Shown piece by piece: positions 11,168 to 20,701 of a stretch of DNA of 64,000 nt. Numbering within the stretch: the stretch's first letter is position 1; the number at the start of each line of letters is the position of its first letter. Under the pieces are notes generated by a model, which ran no database searches, was not told the origin of the DNA, and was given only the letters and a program-made list of their open reading frames with translations. The position numbers and the translations under genes are program-made. This DNA is from Zygnema cylindricum (taxonomy: Eukaryota; Streptophyta; Zygnematophyceae; Zygnematales; Zygnemataceae): the NCBI GenBank assembly GCA_037447655.1, contig JBBHKE010002148.1, positions 124,001 through 188,000 on the forward strand, in the 5' to 3' direction.

Positions 11168-12068
11168 CCTTCATTACTTCAAATATGTGACAGTTGTAGA
11201 CGTCTACAAAATGTGCGACAGCCTACGATAGTACGAAACAAAATGTAGACGACTACGAAACTTCCTAAAATTAGTGACGTCTACAAAAACGGCGACGGTT
11301 GTAGACGTCGATGTTTTTGTGACATTGTAGATGTTTAGGGTTTTGTGACATTACGAAGGCACGCTACTGTACCTTGCGAATTCATGCTACCTTATGACGT
11401 CATCAACACGTAAACTTTCCGCCATGGCTTCCCGATTTCTTTTTCTTACCATTTACCATACGATATGCCATCAAAATGAGACCAAAGTTATTAAAATAAT
11501 AAAGGAAAAAATATATCTTTCATTTAAAACTATTGTTGCTGCACTTCATTTAGAGATGAGAGAAAGAGGAGCGGTCGAATGAATAAGATCGGGAGACACG
11601 AGGTCGTTGTCAATTTTTGCAAAGAAACCATGAATGAAAGTGGAGGTCCGAGACCCCAACGATTTTTTTTCCGTACATGCTTGTCATTTTTGTACGTAAA
11701 TGCGCGTGACGAGCATGTAAAAAAATAGCGTGTACTCTCCCTCGTTCAAAAAAATTTGAAGACGTTTCACGCGCGCAACACCTGCTTTCTATTCGTTGAT
11801 GGGGTGTTATTTTGGTTTAAATCAGATCACGATTTAATTCCATTACAAGTGTGAAGATGAGCTGGAAGTGGGTCGCGATGATAATAACGCCAAATTGCCG
11901 TACCTTCCAAGTTCCAAGATGACGCAAAATGTACTTGTGTTTTTGCCCATTTTCCGTACAACGTAATATTTTCTCGTTGGAAGTCCCATTTTCTGTGAAA
12001 ACGACGGAAAAAAACCCTTACTCAAACACATGGGGACACACCCTTAGGCACATGGAGACTCACCCTTA

Positions 12069-12882
12069 GGGTATGGCCCCATGTGGCTAAGTTCGGGTTT
12101 TTTTTTGTCGTTTTCCTTTCAAACTTTGCGCCGTACTACCTAAGTTAGACCAGACGAAGAAATCGCAAATTTGTAGAGTACAATTTACGTCATTCTCGAA
12201 CTTAAAGTGTGTGAAAAATTTGTCGTCTTGCGTTTTTTCGACCCACTGTCACGTCATCTTCAAACTTATCATAAAACAAATCGACAATGTGTTTTAAGCT
12301 AAGTAAATCCATATACACCAATAGGAAACACATCGACAATGTGTTTTAAGCTAAGTAAATTCGTATTCCCACGTGAAAAAAGTTTTCAAAAGTTTTTGAC
12401 GGCTGAAAAAGTACAGGGTTGTTTGTTTTTGTCCGCATGCACCTTGTACGTATTTTTTTTGCAGGGGCCTCGACGTTGCAGTGTCATTTCAGGCAAAGTT
12501 GAAAAATATGCGAAGGTGAAAAATCTGCGAAGTCAAGCGGCCGCACAGGTGAGGTTTACGCAAAAGGCATGTCGTACAGCTACGGCTGCAAGGTTGTACG
12601 TCTACGATGTCACGCAATGACATGCAACATACCAAATCGTTTCAAAAATTTAAAATTACGATGTTTCTCCGACGCTTCAAAAAGTTTCCAAAAAATACGG
12701 TGCGACAAAAACAAATTGTACACGGTGACAACCATCACGCGTATTGTTGACGTATACAGTCGTCACATACTTAAGTAACAATCTCGAGTAAACACATAGA
12801 GACACCTAAAATCCGGGTCCGCCGGATCCGCGCTAAAATACAAAGTAGGTTCGCTAAGTCACAGCTACATGGGGCCGTACCC
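12069..12882. mobile_element. PIF/Harbinger-like element U4, complete, opposite orientation
   Basis: Termini GGGTATGGCCCCATGT and ACATGGGGCCGTACCC are inverted repeats (one mismatch in 16) flanked by TTA at 12066-12068 and 12883-12885. At 814 bp it is the most complete copy. Its interior is the reverse complement of U1/U2 (for example 'gcgctaaaatacaaagt' near the right end). It contains no transposase and is presumably mobilised in trans. Confidence 0.75.
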
Positions 12883-13165
12883 TTATATGCACATGGGGAC
12901 ATACCCTTACTGCATAGTTTGTCCGCCGCTGCGCTCCACAACAGCTTAAACCCGCCCGTGCAAACGGCAGCCAACTGGTCTTTTGTATTTTTTCCAATTG
13001 AATCGTACGGATCATAGGATTTATCATATATTTTATCATACAAGTTTAGTGTTAATACTTGATAGCGCAATAACATTTGTTTGGTTCACACTTGAAAAAT
13101 GGGAAAACAGTATGGTATGGAAACGGTACTTTTTTTTGTCCGCCGTGAACTGGCACGTGACGCTA

Positions 13166-13382
13166 CACCGTGCATCGTTATTAGTGTCAAAGTTTAAATA
13201 GCGTAAAAAAAATCTAGTATTATTGATTCTAATTTAGTTCCAGAAACGTGGCAGAATATGGTCCACATCCTTAAATAGAAATGCTAATTTAATTTCGAAA
13301 ATCATGTATACTAATTGCGGAAAAAAATCAAGATTTTAAGAACACAAATTAGAGTTAATAACACTAATAACGATGCGCGGTG
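13166..13382. mobile_element. TA-flanked MITE 1 (Tc1/mariner-like)
   Basis: Termini CACCGTGCATCGTTATTAGTG and its inverted form ...ATAACGATGCGCGGTG are flanked by TA at 13164-13165 and 13383-13384. The copy at 22.2 kb lacks it, which shows the empty site. The interior has 'acgtggcagaatatggtcc', a block shared with other family members. Confidence 0.75.
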
Positions 13383-13398
13383 TAGCCTACGTCAACTA

Positions 13399-13596
13399 CA
13401 GCGCCAATCGCTATTAGAGTATATAACGTTAATTCGGTGCCCCTAAATTTTGACCCCAAAACCTGAAATAAAATTAATAACGCTATTTAAGGACGTGGAC
13501 CATACTCTGCCACGTCTCAGACACTAAATTAGAATCAATAATGCTAATTGTTTTTTGACGCTATTTAATCCTTGACTCTAATAGCGATTGGCGGTG
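13399..13596. mobile_element. TA-flanked MITE 2
   Basis: Starts CAGCGCCAATCGCTATTAGAG after TA (13397-13398) and ends ...CTAATAGCGATTGGCGGTG before TA (13597-13598). It is 198 bp and shares that TA with MITE 3. Confidence 0.75.
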
Positions 13597-13598
13597 TA

Positions 13599-13795
13599 CA
13601 CCGCCAATCGCTATTAGAGTATATAACGCCAATTCGGTGCCCTTTTTTCAAAAAATAATACCTAAAATACAATTAATAACGCTATTTAAGTGTGTGGACC
13701 ATAATCTGCCACGTCTCAAGTACTAAATTAGAATCAATAACGCTAATTGTTTTTTGACCCTATTTAAACCTTGACTCTAATAGCGATTGGCGGTG
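13599..13795. mobile_element. TA-flanked MITE 3, abutting MITE 2
   Basis: 197 bp with near-perfect terminal inverted repeats (CACCGCCAATCGCTATTAG...) between TA at 13597-13598 and TA at 13796-13797. The interior nearly matches MITE 2 in the same orientation. The junction with MITE 2 forms a perfect palindrome centred on the TA. Confidence 0.8.
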
Positions 13796-13999
13796 TAGCG
13801 TGTCGTGATATGAGCAACTTGTCCGTACCAAAAGGAAATACCTTGCGGACATGATATGTACGAAGCCTTCCACATCAAACTGTATTGCCACGCAAGCGTA
13901 TGTACAGAGCGATAATAACCCCGGAGGAACTTAGAACATGCCCCAAAAAAAATCTCGGGTGCCCGAAAAAAAAAATAGGAAAAGACCAATCAGACACCT

Positions 14000-15210
14000 T
14001 GTTGATATTTGAGTATTTTCTAGGTCTGTATTAGGATAGAAAAAGAGCTGAGGCAGTCTGCCTCTAACTCCCCTCTCCAAGCCCCCACATGTGTTGTAGT
14101 CACTGAAGGTTGGATAGGGAGCTAGAGCCATGGCTGCCTAGGCTCTCTAGAGAAGACAGGGGGTAAATTAGGTAGACTTACCAAAAGTTAGTTGACGGAC
14201 CCAAGAATTGATCCTGGTACCTGCCGTCCGTCAATCCGCATTAGCCGTTAGCTCTAGCCGTTATGTCTAGAACAGATATTACGATATATAGGGTTTGATA
14301 AATATATAAATCGTCATATGTAGATTAATCCGTTTAACGGCTAATAGATGCTTAGTACATAGATACAGTTTGATTTAGTACGAAGTACGGTATGGGGACA
14401 GAACGGATAGCGCGCATTTGTTTCAATAGCGAAACAAATATCGCGCATTTGTTTCGATAGCGAAACAAATACCGCGCGTTGAATTTCAGCGGCTAGGATT
14501 ATAGCCGGTTTTGATCGGACGGCCACGATAGGCGCCGCGATCACGGAAAAGGCATTTTTGGCGTTTTACCATCTTTGCCATATCAGATGACACGTGGCGT
14601 GATAACATTAGACTACGGGAATTCCGGAGATTACAAGAACTAATCCTGATTTGACACGTGTCGACATTTTGGCCATGTCGTACAATGGCCGTACATAAAG
14701 TACACCGACACCTGTACTTTTCTGTACGACACAGTAATTTGATTGGTGCCGTACTTCAGTAGATAGATTTTTAGAGAGGGAATAGGACTTAGAAAATTTT
14801 GGGTAGGCAGATGCCTCTCCCAGAGAGCACCCTGTATAAATGGCAAACTTTGGCCAGCCATAACTATCAATTTACTTGACCATTTTCAGTGATTCTTTTT
14901 GCTGCGGACTCAAGGGAGTCCACGCTACACAAGGGTGCAGTTGGTCAGAGTTTTTGTCTGCCAGGGTGGCTGCATTTATAAGGGAAAGTCAAAGTGGGTG
15001 AATGTGTCTAAATCTCATATTCTAACTTTGCATTCTGTGGTGGAACTGAGCACACAGAAAGTGTTATTTCACAGAGGTGAATCTATATTGGGATTGTGAC
15101 TGTCAAGGGGTCAGTCACTTGGGTTTATATTAACTTGGAGTCGGCACTATCTAGATTAGCTTCTTTTGGATCTGCATACTCTGAGGGCCAATGGAGGTCT
15201 CAGAGTTTCA
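14000..15210 (+). mobile_element. solo copia LTR (LTR3) with 5-bp target duplication
   Basis: Starts TGTTGATATTTG and ends GAGTTTCA (TG...CA), flanked by CACCT at 13995-13999 and 15211-15215. It is homologous along its length to LTR1 and the 10.2-kb solo LTR ('tattttctaggtct', 'cagtagatag', 'atagggtttgata') but more diverged and longer. TATA box tataaat at 14835-14841. Near 14400-14475 a 'gcgcatttgtttc.atagcgaaacaaat' unit is duplicated. Confidence 0.85.
14200..14270 (-). other. antisense tRNA-like segment in LTR3
   Basis: On the minus strand GGCTAGAGCTAACGGC (A-box like) is followed by GGATCAATTC (B-box like). The segment aligns with those of LTR1 and the other solo LTR and lies about 204 bp into the LTR, close to their 224-225 bp. 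Confidence 0.4.
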
Positions 15211-15383
15211 CACCTCACACGAATCAACTATTCCTTTCACTTTCAACGTCCCAAATATTTGATAAACCTTCCTTTTTCTTTCAAATGCTCTTCTTTTATC
15301 CAACCTCTTTCCATTGCTAGTCGCGGTGAGCATTTGTAACTTTTTGCCCGTTTCGATGATTTTCTGACAACTCATCGGAAAAC

Positions 15384-15521
15384 GGGCACGTACTCCGATT
15401 GAAGGGGGCACATACTCCGATTGAAGGTGTCTTGTGACACGTCACAAGATTCACGTACTCCAATTGAAGGTGTCTTGTGACACGTCACAGGCTTCGACGT
15501 CATCAAACATAGGCGCGAAAA
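15384..15521 (+). promoter_or_regulatory. promoter-like block with repeated bZIP palindromes and an E2F-like site
   Basis: A unit of about 45 bp (ctcc.attgaaggtgtc + TTGTGACACGTCACA) occurs twice (palindromes at about 15432-15447 and 15475-15489), preceded by a shorter copy near 15391. TGACACGTCA contains an ACGT core read by plant bZIP factors. CGACGTCATCA at about 15495-15505 is a CRE/TGA-type bZIP site. GGCGCGAAAA at 15512-15521 fits the E2F consensus. A pyrimidine-rich stretch (15540-15615) that could be a 5' leader follows, ending at a GTATGA donor-like site. No ATG is present before it. Confidence 0.45.
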
Positions 15522-15679
15522 CAAACCTGCGGTTTTTCAAACTTTTTAGCCTCTTCCTTTCCGCTCCTCCGTTCTCCTCTGCTCCCTCGCTAAAGTACAC
15601 CTTTTCTTTCCCGGTATGATTTTTTTTTTTTTATGAATAATGTTAGTAAATATGTTATGTGAGGAGTTCCGTGTGTATT

Positions 15680-16390
15680 TTCAAAATTTCCAGTTTTGAA
15701 CTCTGGATCTAAAGGTCAAAACTGGAAAATATTCCAGCTTCTTTATCATAAACTGAAAAGATTTCCATTTTTTAACACCAGATACAGAGTTTAAGATTGG
15801 AAAGAAATCCAGTTTTGAATCCAGTAACTGGAGAGATCTCCAGCTTTAGGGTTCAAAATATCCATAAAATATATAAGATCTTCGATTTTGAACCCTAAAT
15901 TACAGATTTCAGCCATTGAAAAGCTCCAACTTCCATATCCAAAGCTGAAGAAAAAGTACAGTTGTGAACTATAGATACAGATGTACCTGAACAATGCTCC
16001 AATTTTAGGGTTTTAAACTGGAAAAAAACTCCAATTTTGAACTCAGAATCTGCAGTTTCTGTATTTAAAACTAAATGGAAACCCTAATTTTGAAGTCTGG
16101 ATAGAGAGATAAAAACAGGAAAAAAAACTGATAGTTTTAACTCTTAACTGGAAAGAACTCTAGTTTTAGAGTTCAAAACTAGAGAAACTAACTCCACTAT
16201 TTAACTCTGTTTATGAAAAAAACTGATTTTTAATATGAAACTGTAAATAATTTCAGTTTCCGGATTCGAAAATGGAAAAAACTTTAGTTTTTAACACTGA
16301 ATTTAGGGTTTAAAACAGGAAAAATCTCCAGATTTTGCCTCCCAAATTGAATGAAAAGTCGAGTTTTGAACTCTGTACCAATAGCTGTGT
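15680..16390 (+). repeat. degenerate minisatellite in an intron-like region
   Basis: A loosely conserved unit of roughly 45-50 bp recurs about 13 times: tccagttttgaactct...ggatct..aaactggaaa, each copy beginning with a CCAGTTTTGA-like box and ending with an ACTGGAAA-like box. Copies are strongly diverged, so the array is old. It lies between a donor-like site (15618) and an acceptor (16694). Confidence 0.55.
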
Positions 16391-16694
16391 AATGTTTTTG
16401 GGATTTTTATAAGTTTTTGTGTTAGAATTTGTGGTGTTTTTATTTGTTTATTTGAAAACCGAAAACTGCAAAACTGCAAACTAATAATAGTGTGACATAA
16501 ACTTCTGGATCTTTGCTCTTGAGAATGCAAATATGGTATTTTCTGAGATGTAGGAACGATGAGATAGCCTTGAAGGAAAAATCTAGGTATAGAGAAGACC
16601 AACCTTCACACTAGTTACGATCACTGTATAAGAGTTGGATTGTTTTAATGTCGCTTTTTGGATTGTTTTAATGTCGCTTTTTTTTTATATGCAG

Positions 16695-16762
16695 CGGCTC
16701 GTACTCTGGAAGATGTAATCAAAGCAGTAGATTCTGCCTTAAAGGATGGTGATAGATATTAG
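16695..16762 (+). CDS. possible 3'-terminal exon of an unidentified gene
   Basis: A pyrimidine tract and acceptor (tttttttatatgcag) precede an open segment in phase 2: ARTLEDVIKAVDSAL, then KDGDRY and TAG at 16760-16762. Codon use looks coding-like for its 22 codons, and the string has an acidic amphipathic-helix character. A promoter-like block lies 1.2 kb upstream and a donor-like site at 15618, but no start-codon exon was found, so the gene model is incomplete. The family was not recognised. It could be a pseudogene or chance. Confidence 0.3.
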
Positions 16763-17681
16763 CCTTGAATTTTCTGAACTTCGATTATGTAACGAAGTTT
16801 TTGTCGTTAAAAATAGTAAAGACAGGGTGGAGAGCAACTTAAAGAAAATGGGACAAAAAATTGTGACTTAACATGAAAGAGGAGGTTCAAGAAATTGTTT
16901 ACCTGTTTACTGAAAGGTGTGTGGGCGAAGTTTTTTTTATTTTTTTCTTGGTTTTGGTGTTTTTTGTTTGTCATGGTTGTTTGCGGTTATTACTTTTTGC
17001 AAGTTTTTTTTTTTTTAAGGACCAAAATTCACTTTGATTTCTTTTGATTGATAAAAAAAAAAAAAAACAGTTATTCTATGATAATTACGATATCTTGTCT
17101 GGCCAAAATTGTTGTACATTTTACTCTTCTTTTTTTTATGCGTGTCTCAAGAGAAAAAGAAAGGTAAATTTAGGGAATGGAAACAGGGTTTCGACATACA
17201 TTGTACAATGATACTTAACTCTTGACATTTTTAAGTACACAGTTAGCTGATATTTATACCACTTCATGTTTTGTAATTTTCTTTGTAATTTATTTTGTCT
17301 TTTATTGAACTTCGTACAACCAAACCAGACTTGACATTGGTATCTCTTTTCCATCCGAAGCAAATCTGAAAGATACATGATAGAAATAGTATGAATAAAA
17401 CAAAAAATCTACAATTATCAACAAGCATCCCTAATTTGTATATAATATGCGGCGTAGTTGAACAATTGTTCAAATATGGCGAATTGCTAATTTATATTGT
17501 GGACCATATTCACCATACTGGTGGCACATCGGCTTTTTTCACTATGGTTAACAAAGAAAGAAATGGTAGAAGGCCAATAATGCGAGCATTTTGCAATTAT
17601 TGTTTATTGACAAAAAAAATACATTCGGAAAAGCAAATCAACAGCTTCCCAAAAACAGCTGAAATAAAATTGCTTCTTTTT
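16763..17681. other. no recognisable feature
   Basis: AT-rich sequence with several poly-T and poly-A runs. An open frame on + (17391-17963, 190 codons) begins here and is discussed among the findings. No repeat ends or motifs were identified. Confidence 0.4.
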
Positions 17682-19307
17682 TTAAAGAGCCTGAAAATTC
17701 ACAAATTGACAACATGGAAAAGAAACCCAATCTTGCATGAGATCAAATTTTTCAAATTTCTGCTTAAAGTCATCAACCATTTTCGTTTTTTTTGGTTTTG
17801 TCAGCTTGCAAGCTTTCCAATCCGCTCGTTTGGGCAACCACAAAATTTCCGCGACAACCTGAACTCAATGGTCACAAAAAATTACATAAAATTAGAAAAA
17901 TTACAAAAAATTAACGACACGGAAGTCTATCTAGGTAAAAATATATTCAACAACATACGATAACCATCAAAAAAATTAAGAAAAATATAAAATGGACAAA
18001 AGGAAAAAAAGACAAAAAAGCCCTCGGCACGATTCATTATGACGACCACTTTTTGAGCCACACCATTTTGCAATTAAGTTTTTAGCAACCAAAAACGAAG
18101 AACAAGGTGAAAGAAAAAGACAGCTAAAGAGGGATACCAAAAGAAAAAAAAGTGTACCGATTAAATAAATAAAATTGAGGCACGAAATTCCAAACAAGAG
18201 TGTCTCCGTGTCTCCTTCGAGGGAAAACCACAAAATTATGTCCACAAAACCACCTTAGACAAATTGTAGCATATTGACCACACTAAATTGTGCTCACATA
18301 TTACTCCGCTGAAATTTCATACCAAGAAAAAGCTTAAGCAAAAGACAAGATCCCATAAATACGCCTATCAACCACTTGAACTAGTCCAAACCATGCTAAT
18401 TGGTAGAGAGAGTCACAAGCCATTAATAACATCACCTCCCTCCACCTCCCCCTCCCAAAAGAAAAACAAAAAAAAAACAAAAAAAATGGTACAGAGGGGC
18501 CTCCCACCCATGAACAACTTCTCACCTCTCTCTCAAACTGCAACGGAAACTTGTCTCCCGGAGTAATTCCATACACCAACCACCCGCCAGCTGGCATCTC
18601 CACAGTAAAAGATTCACCGCATCCGCTACAAACTGGGGGCTACCTGGAGGGTGGAGGGTGTCACGGCACACTGACACCTCATATCACCACACTTTCCCTC
18701 CTTCCCTCCCTCCCTCCGTCCCTCCCTCTTGTCTTTTCCGGTCTCGTATTTTTCCCAGTCTCTCTTTAACTCATCTCCCCTCCCCCTCCCTCCCCCTCTC
18801 CTCCCCCTCCCCCTTCCCATTCCCTCCTCTCCCTCTCCCTCACCCTCTCCCCCAGTCTCTTAAATCTCTTGTGTTGTCTTTCTAGGTGTAACTCAACATG
18901 TCTCTCTAATCTCTTGTGTTGTCTTTCTAGGTGTAACTCAACATGTCTCTCTACATCTGTCTCTCGATCTCTCTCTCGCCTCCTCTCTCTCGCCCCCTCT
19001 CTCTCTGTGTGTTTCATTCTCTCTCTCCCTTGTCTCTCTCTTTCAATCTCTTTCTTCACGTTAGTCTCTTCATAAGTCAATTTAAAAAGAAAAGTCAGAG
19101 TTTTCCTTCTTCTCCCTCTTTTCTTCAAAAAACCCAAAAACTGATTTCATCTATAACTCAAGCCTCATGAAAAACCTCTAAAAAAAAAAAAATTGATAAT
19201 TTATGACTTTGCTGACTTGGCTCAATAAGCTGCAAGCTGAATCCAGCCCTCTGGGCAGCTTCTTGGACCTCGATTCTCTCCACCTTCTCCTCAAGCACAG
19301 GAACGAC
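17682..19307 (-). CDS. candidate minus-strand gene, three phase-compatible exons, function unknown
   Basis: Three segments with splice-like borders join in one frame. Exon a, 19307-19217: acceptor ttatttttttcag, reads VVPVLEEKVERIEVQEAAQ and on to LQLIEP, donor GTCAGC (weak). Exon b, 18632-18526: acceptor gcccccag, reads CSGCGESFTVEMPAGGW, LVYGITPGDKFPL, QFERE, donor GTGAGA. Exon c, 17858-17682: acceptor gagttcag, reads VVAEILWLPKRADWK then lysine-rich residues and MVDDFKQKFEKFD, stop at 17684-17682. The joined phases (1+2, then 0) are consistent. The CxxC and the charged helices look protein-like. I recognise no family. Upstream exons are not identified. Exon b is the most convincing and exon c is the least. 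Confidence 0.3.
18690..19075. repeat. pyrimidine-rich simple-sequence tract with a 45-bp tandem duplication
   Basis: The + strand is almost all C/T (ctccctcc, ctctcgcc repeats). Within it a 45-bp unit containing 'gttgtctttctaggtg' is present twice in tandem at about 18864-18953. ORFs across it encode only low-complexity sequence. Confidence 0.8.
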
Positions 19308-19333
19308 CTGAAAAAAATAAGGATGGTTCTTGG

Positions 19334-19666
19334 AAAACCTTGTTCGACGGTAAAACCATCGGAAAATTCTGAAAAAAAAATGAAATTTCCTTTTTTTCTT
19401 TTTAAACCTCTAAAATTAAGTAAGTGGAGGCACAAACTTTACAAAGACGTCCGGAAACTGCCAAAAAATATCTGTCAGAAAATTGACACAACCTCCTGCA
19501 AAACCTTGTTTGACTGTAAAACCATCGGAAAATTCTGAAAAAAAAATGAAATTTCTTTTTTTTTCTTTTTAAACCTCTAAAATTAAGTAAGTGGAGGCAC
19601 AAACTTTACAAAGACGTCCAGAAACTGCCAAAAAATATCTGTCAGAAAATTGACACAACCTCTTGC
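19334..19666. repeat. 166-bp tandem duplication
   Basis: Two copies (about 19334-19499 and 19500-19666) with few differences, each containing 'accatcggaaaattctg', 'aaattaagtaagtggagg' and 'ctgtcagaaaattgac'. It lies just upstream of exon a of the candidate minus-strand gene, probably in an intron. Each copy carries a spurious tttttcag acceptor-like site on the minus strand. Confidence 0.75.
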
Positions 19667-20289
19667 AGAAACTGAAAAAAAAAACACAAATAACTTCCAC
19701 TACCTATGCAAATTCCACAAAAAAAAAATTACGCCATTCCTACATAGATCTTTAGATAACTCAAAAATCCTAAAAGAGCACCTACATTGACAAAATATAC
19801 CCGTAGGTAAAAAAAAAAAAAAAAAAAAAAACTATTTTTTTTAGATTCCTCCTAAACCCAAAGATTTATTAAAACTATACAAAGGTTTGAAAAAAAATGG
19901 TTGCCCTTCAAAACAGCACAAATTGTACTTGAAAACAACACAAAATTTGAGGTAAATACACTTATTAATGAAATCTAAAGAAAGACCTCGTTTTCTCCCA
20001 AGCTACCAAAAAAAAAAGGGAAATGGAGAGCGAAAAGTGAACCGTTCCCTTCTCCGATCCTGTTCCATTCTGTCTACATGGAACAGTTATCTACGACTCT
20101 TTGGGATCGATTATTTGTATCCCTTCCTCTCCTTTTTTTCTTAACGCCCATTGTTTATAAAGATATCGGCGGGACCCCATATCGAAAAGCAACTGAAAAA
20201 ATCTCGTAACCAATCACAGAACTGCACATATAGAAACATAAAAAATGAAAGGTTCAAAAACAGTCAAAAAAAAAGAAAGTAAGGGGTAA
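19667..20289. other. no recognisable gene
   Basis: AT-rich with poly-A runs (19809-19830). A short complex stretch near 20040-20130 could start an exon on the minus strand (MEQDRRRERF) but has no support. Confidence 0.35.
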
Positions 20290-20370
20290 GTGGGGAGGGG
20301 GAGAGGGAGAGGGAGAGAGAGAAGGAAAGATCGAGACTGAGAGAGGGAGAGGGAGGGAGAGAGAGAGAGA

Positions 20371-20405
<35 letters not shown>

Positions 20406-20455
20406 GCGTACATACATATGTATGTATACATATGTATATATATATACATGTATAT

Positions 20456-20489
<34 letters not shown>

Positions 20490-20545
20490 CATGTATATTA
20501 TATATATATATATACATGTATATATATATAATGTATATATGGATA
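20290..20545. repeat. compound microsatellite (GA)n-(GT)n-(GA)n-(TA)n
   Basis: Purine GA tract at 20295-20370, (GT)9 around 20371-20387, GA again to 20405, then TATG/TATA repeats to about 20545. Confidence 0.9.
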
Positions 20546-20701
20546 TATACATTGCCAGTCATCGATATTTTTGTGATTAAATGGTAAAAGCAATATATGA
20601 CCAATATCAAGTGATGCCTCTATATTTAGTACATTACATGTACCCTTATCTTATTGGTCCTTTAGTTTGATCATAAGTTTACGAGGGAATATTTTGTTGT
20701 A

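Larger units (their letters stand above)
10077..12043. mobile_element. PIF/Harbinger-like element U3, inserted in U2
   Basis: Left end GGGCGTGTTCCCATGT and right end ACATGGGGACACACCC are inverted repeats (14 of 16 positions) flanked by TTA at 10074-10076 and 12044-12046. The interior repeats the U1/U2 body in diverged form, including 'cattgtagatg' and 'gtgaagatgagctg'. It is interrupted by a solo LTR at 10186-11167. Without that insertion it would be about 0.98 kb. Confidence 0.7.
9342..12065. mobile_element. PIF/Harbinger-like element U2, inserted in U1
   Basis: Left end GTGTGCGTCTCCATGT after TTA (9339-9341). Right end ACATGGAGACTCACCC ends at 12065, followed by TTA. The GTCTCC signature occurs only in these two ends, which pairs them. 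The body (9342-10073) is homologous to U1 and U4: shared 'ttttagcgcagatcc', 'gtccctatgtgtaa', 'gacattgtagacgta'. It is interrupted at TTA 10074-10076 by U3. Confidence 0.65.
8626..12906. mobile_element. PIF/Harbinger-like non-autonomous element U1 (outermost of a nested set)
   Basis: Left end GGTATGTCCCCATGTAC at 8627. The matching right end ACATGGGGACATACCC finishes at 12906 and is followed by TTA. The two ends share the TATGTCCCC signature that sets U1 apart from U2-U4. Its body runs to 9338, where TTA and element U2 interrupt it. Its last 21 bases reappear at 12886-12906 after U2 and U4. The interior has no recognisable transposase. The TTA target and GGG-type termini suggest PIF/Harbinger. 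Confidence 0.6.
12910..13994. repeat. foldback-related repeat, inverted copy of the 22.05-22.40 kb sequence
   Basis: Segments 13070-13163 and 13796-13990 match the reverse complement of about 22050-22400 (shared 'ggttcacacttg', 'gtgaactggcacgtgacg', 'gcgtgtcgtgata', 'acatatcatgtccgcaa', 'accaatcaga'). The two copies differ by three MITE insertions and a solo LTR here. 'gtccgccgctgcgctcc' at 12920 also matches 20839 near the foldback element. Confidence 0.65.

Noticed and set aside
19402-19560. Minus-strand string FPDVFVKFVPPLT considered as the RPOT C-terminal FP-x-V-x-F-x-P-P-L-P block
   Set aside because: It lies in a 166-bp tandem duplication with no following RGDFD or YFF ending, and no exons link it to RPOT at 36.8 kb.
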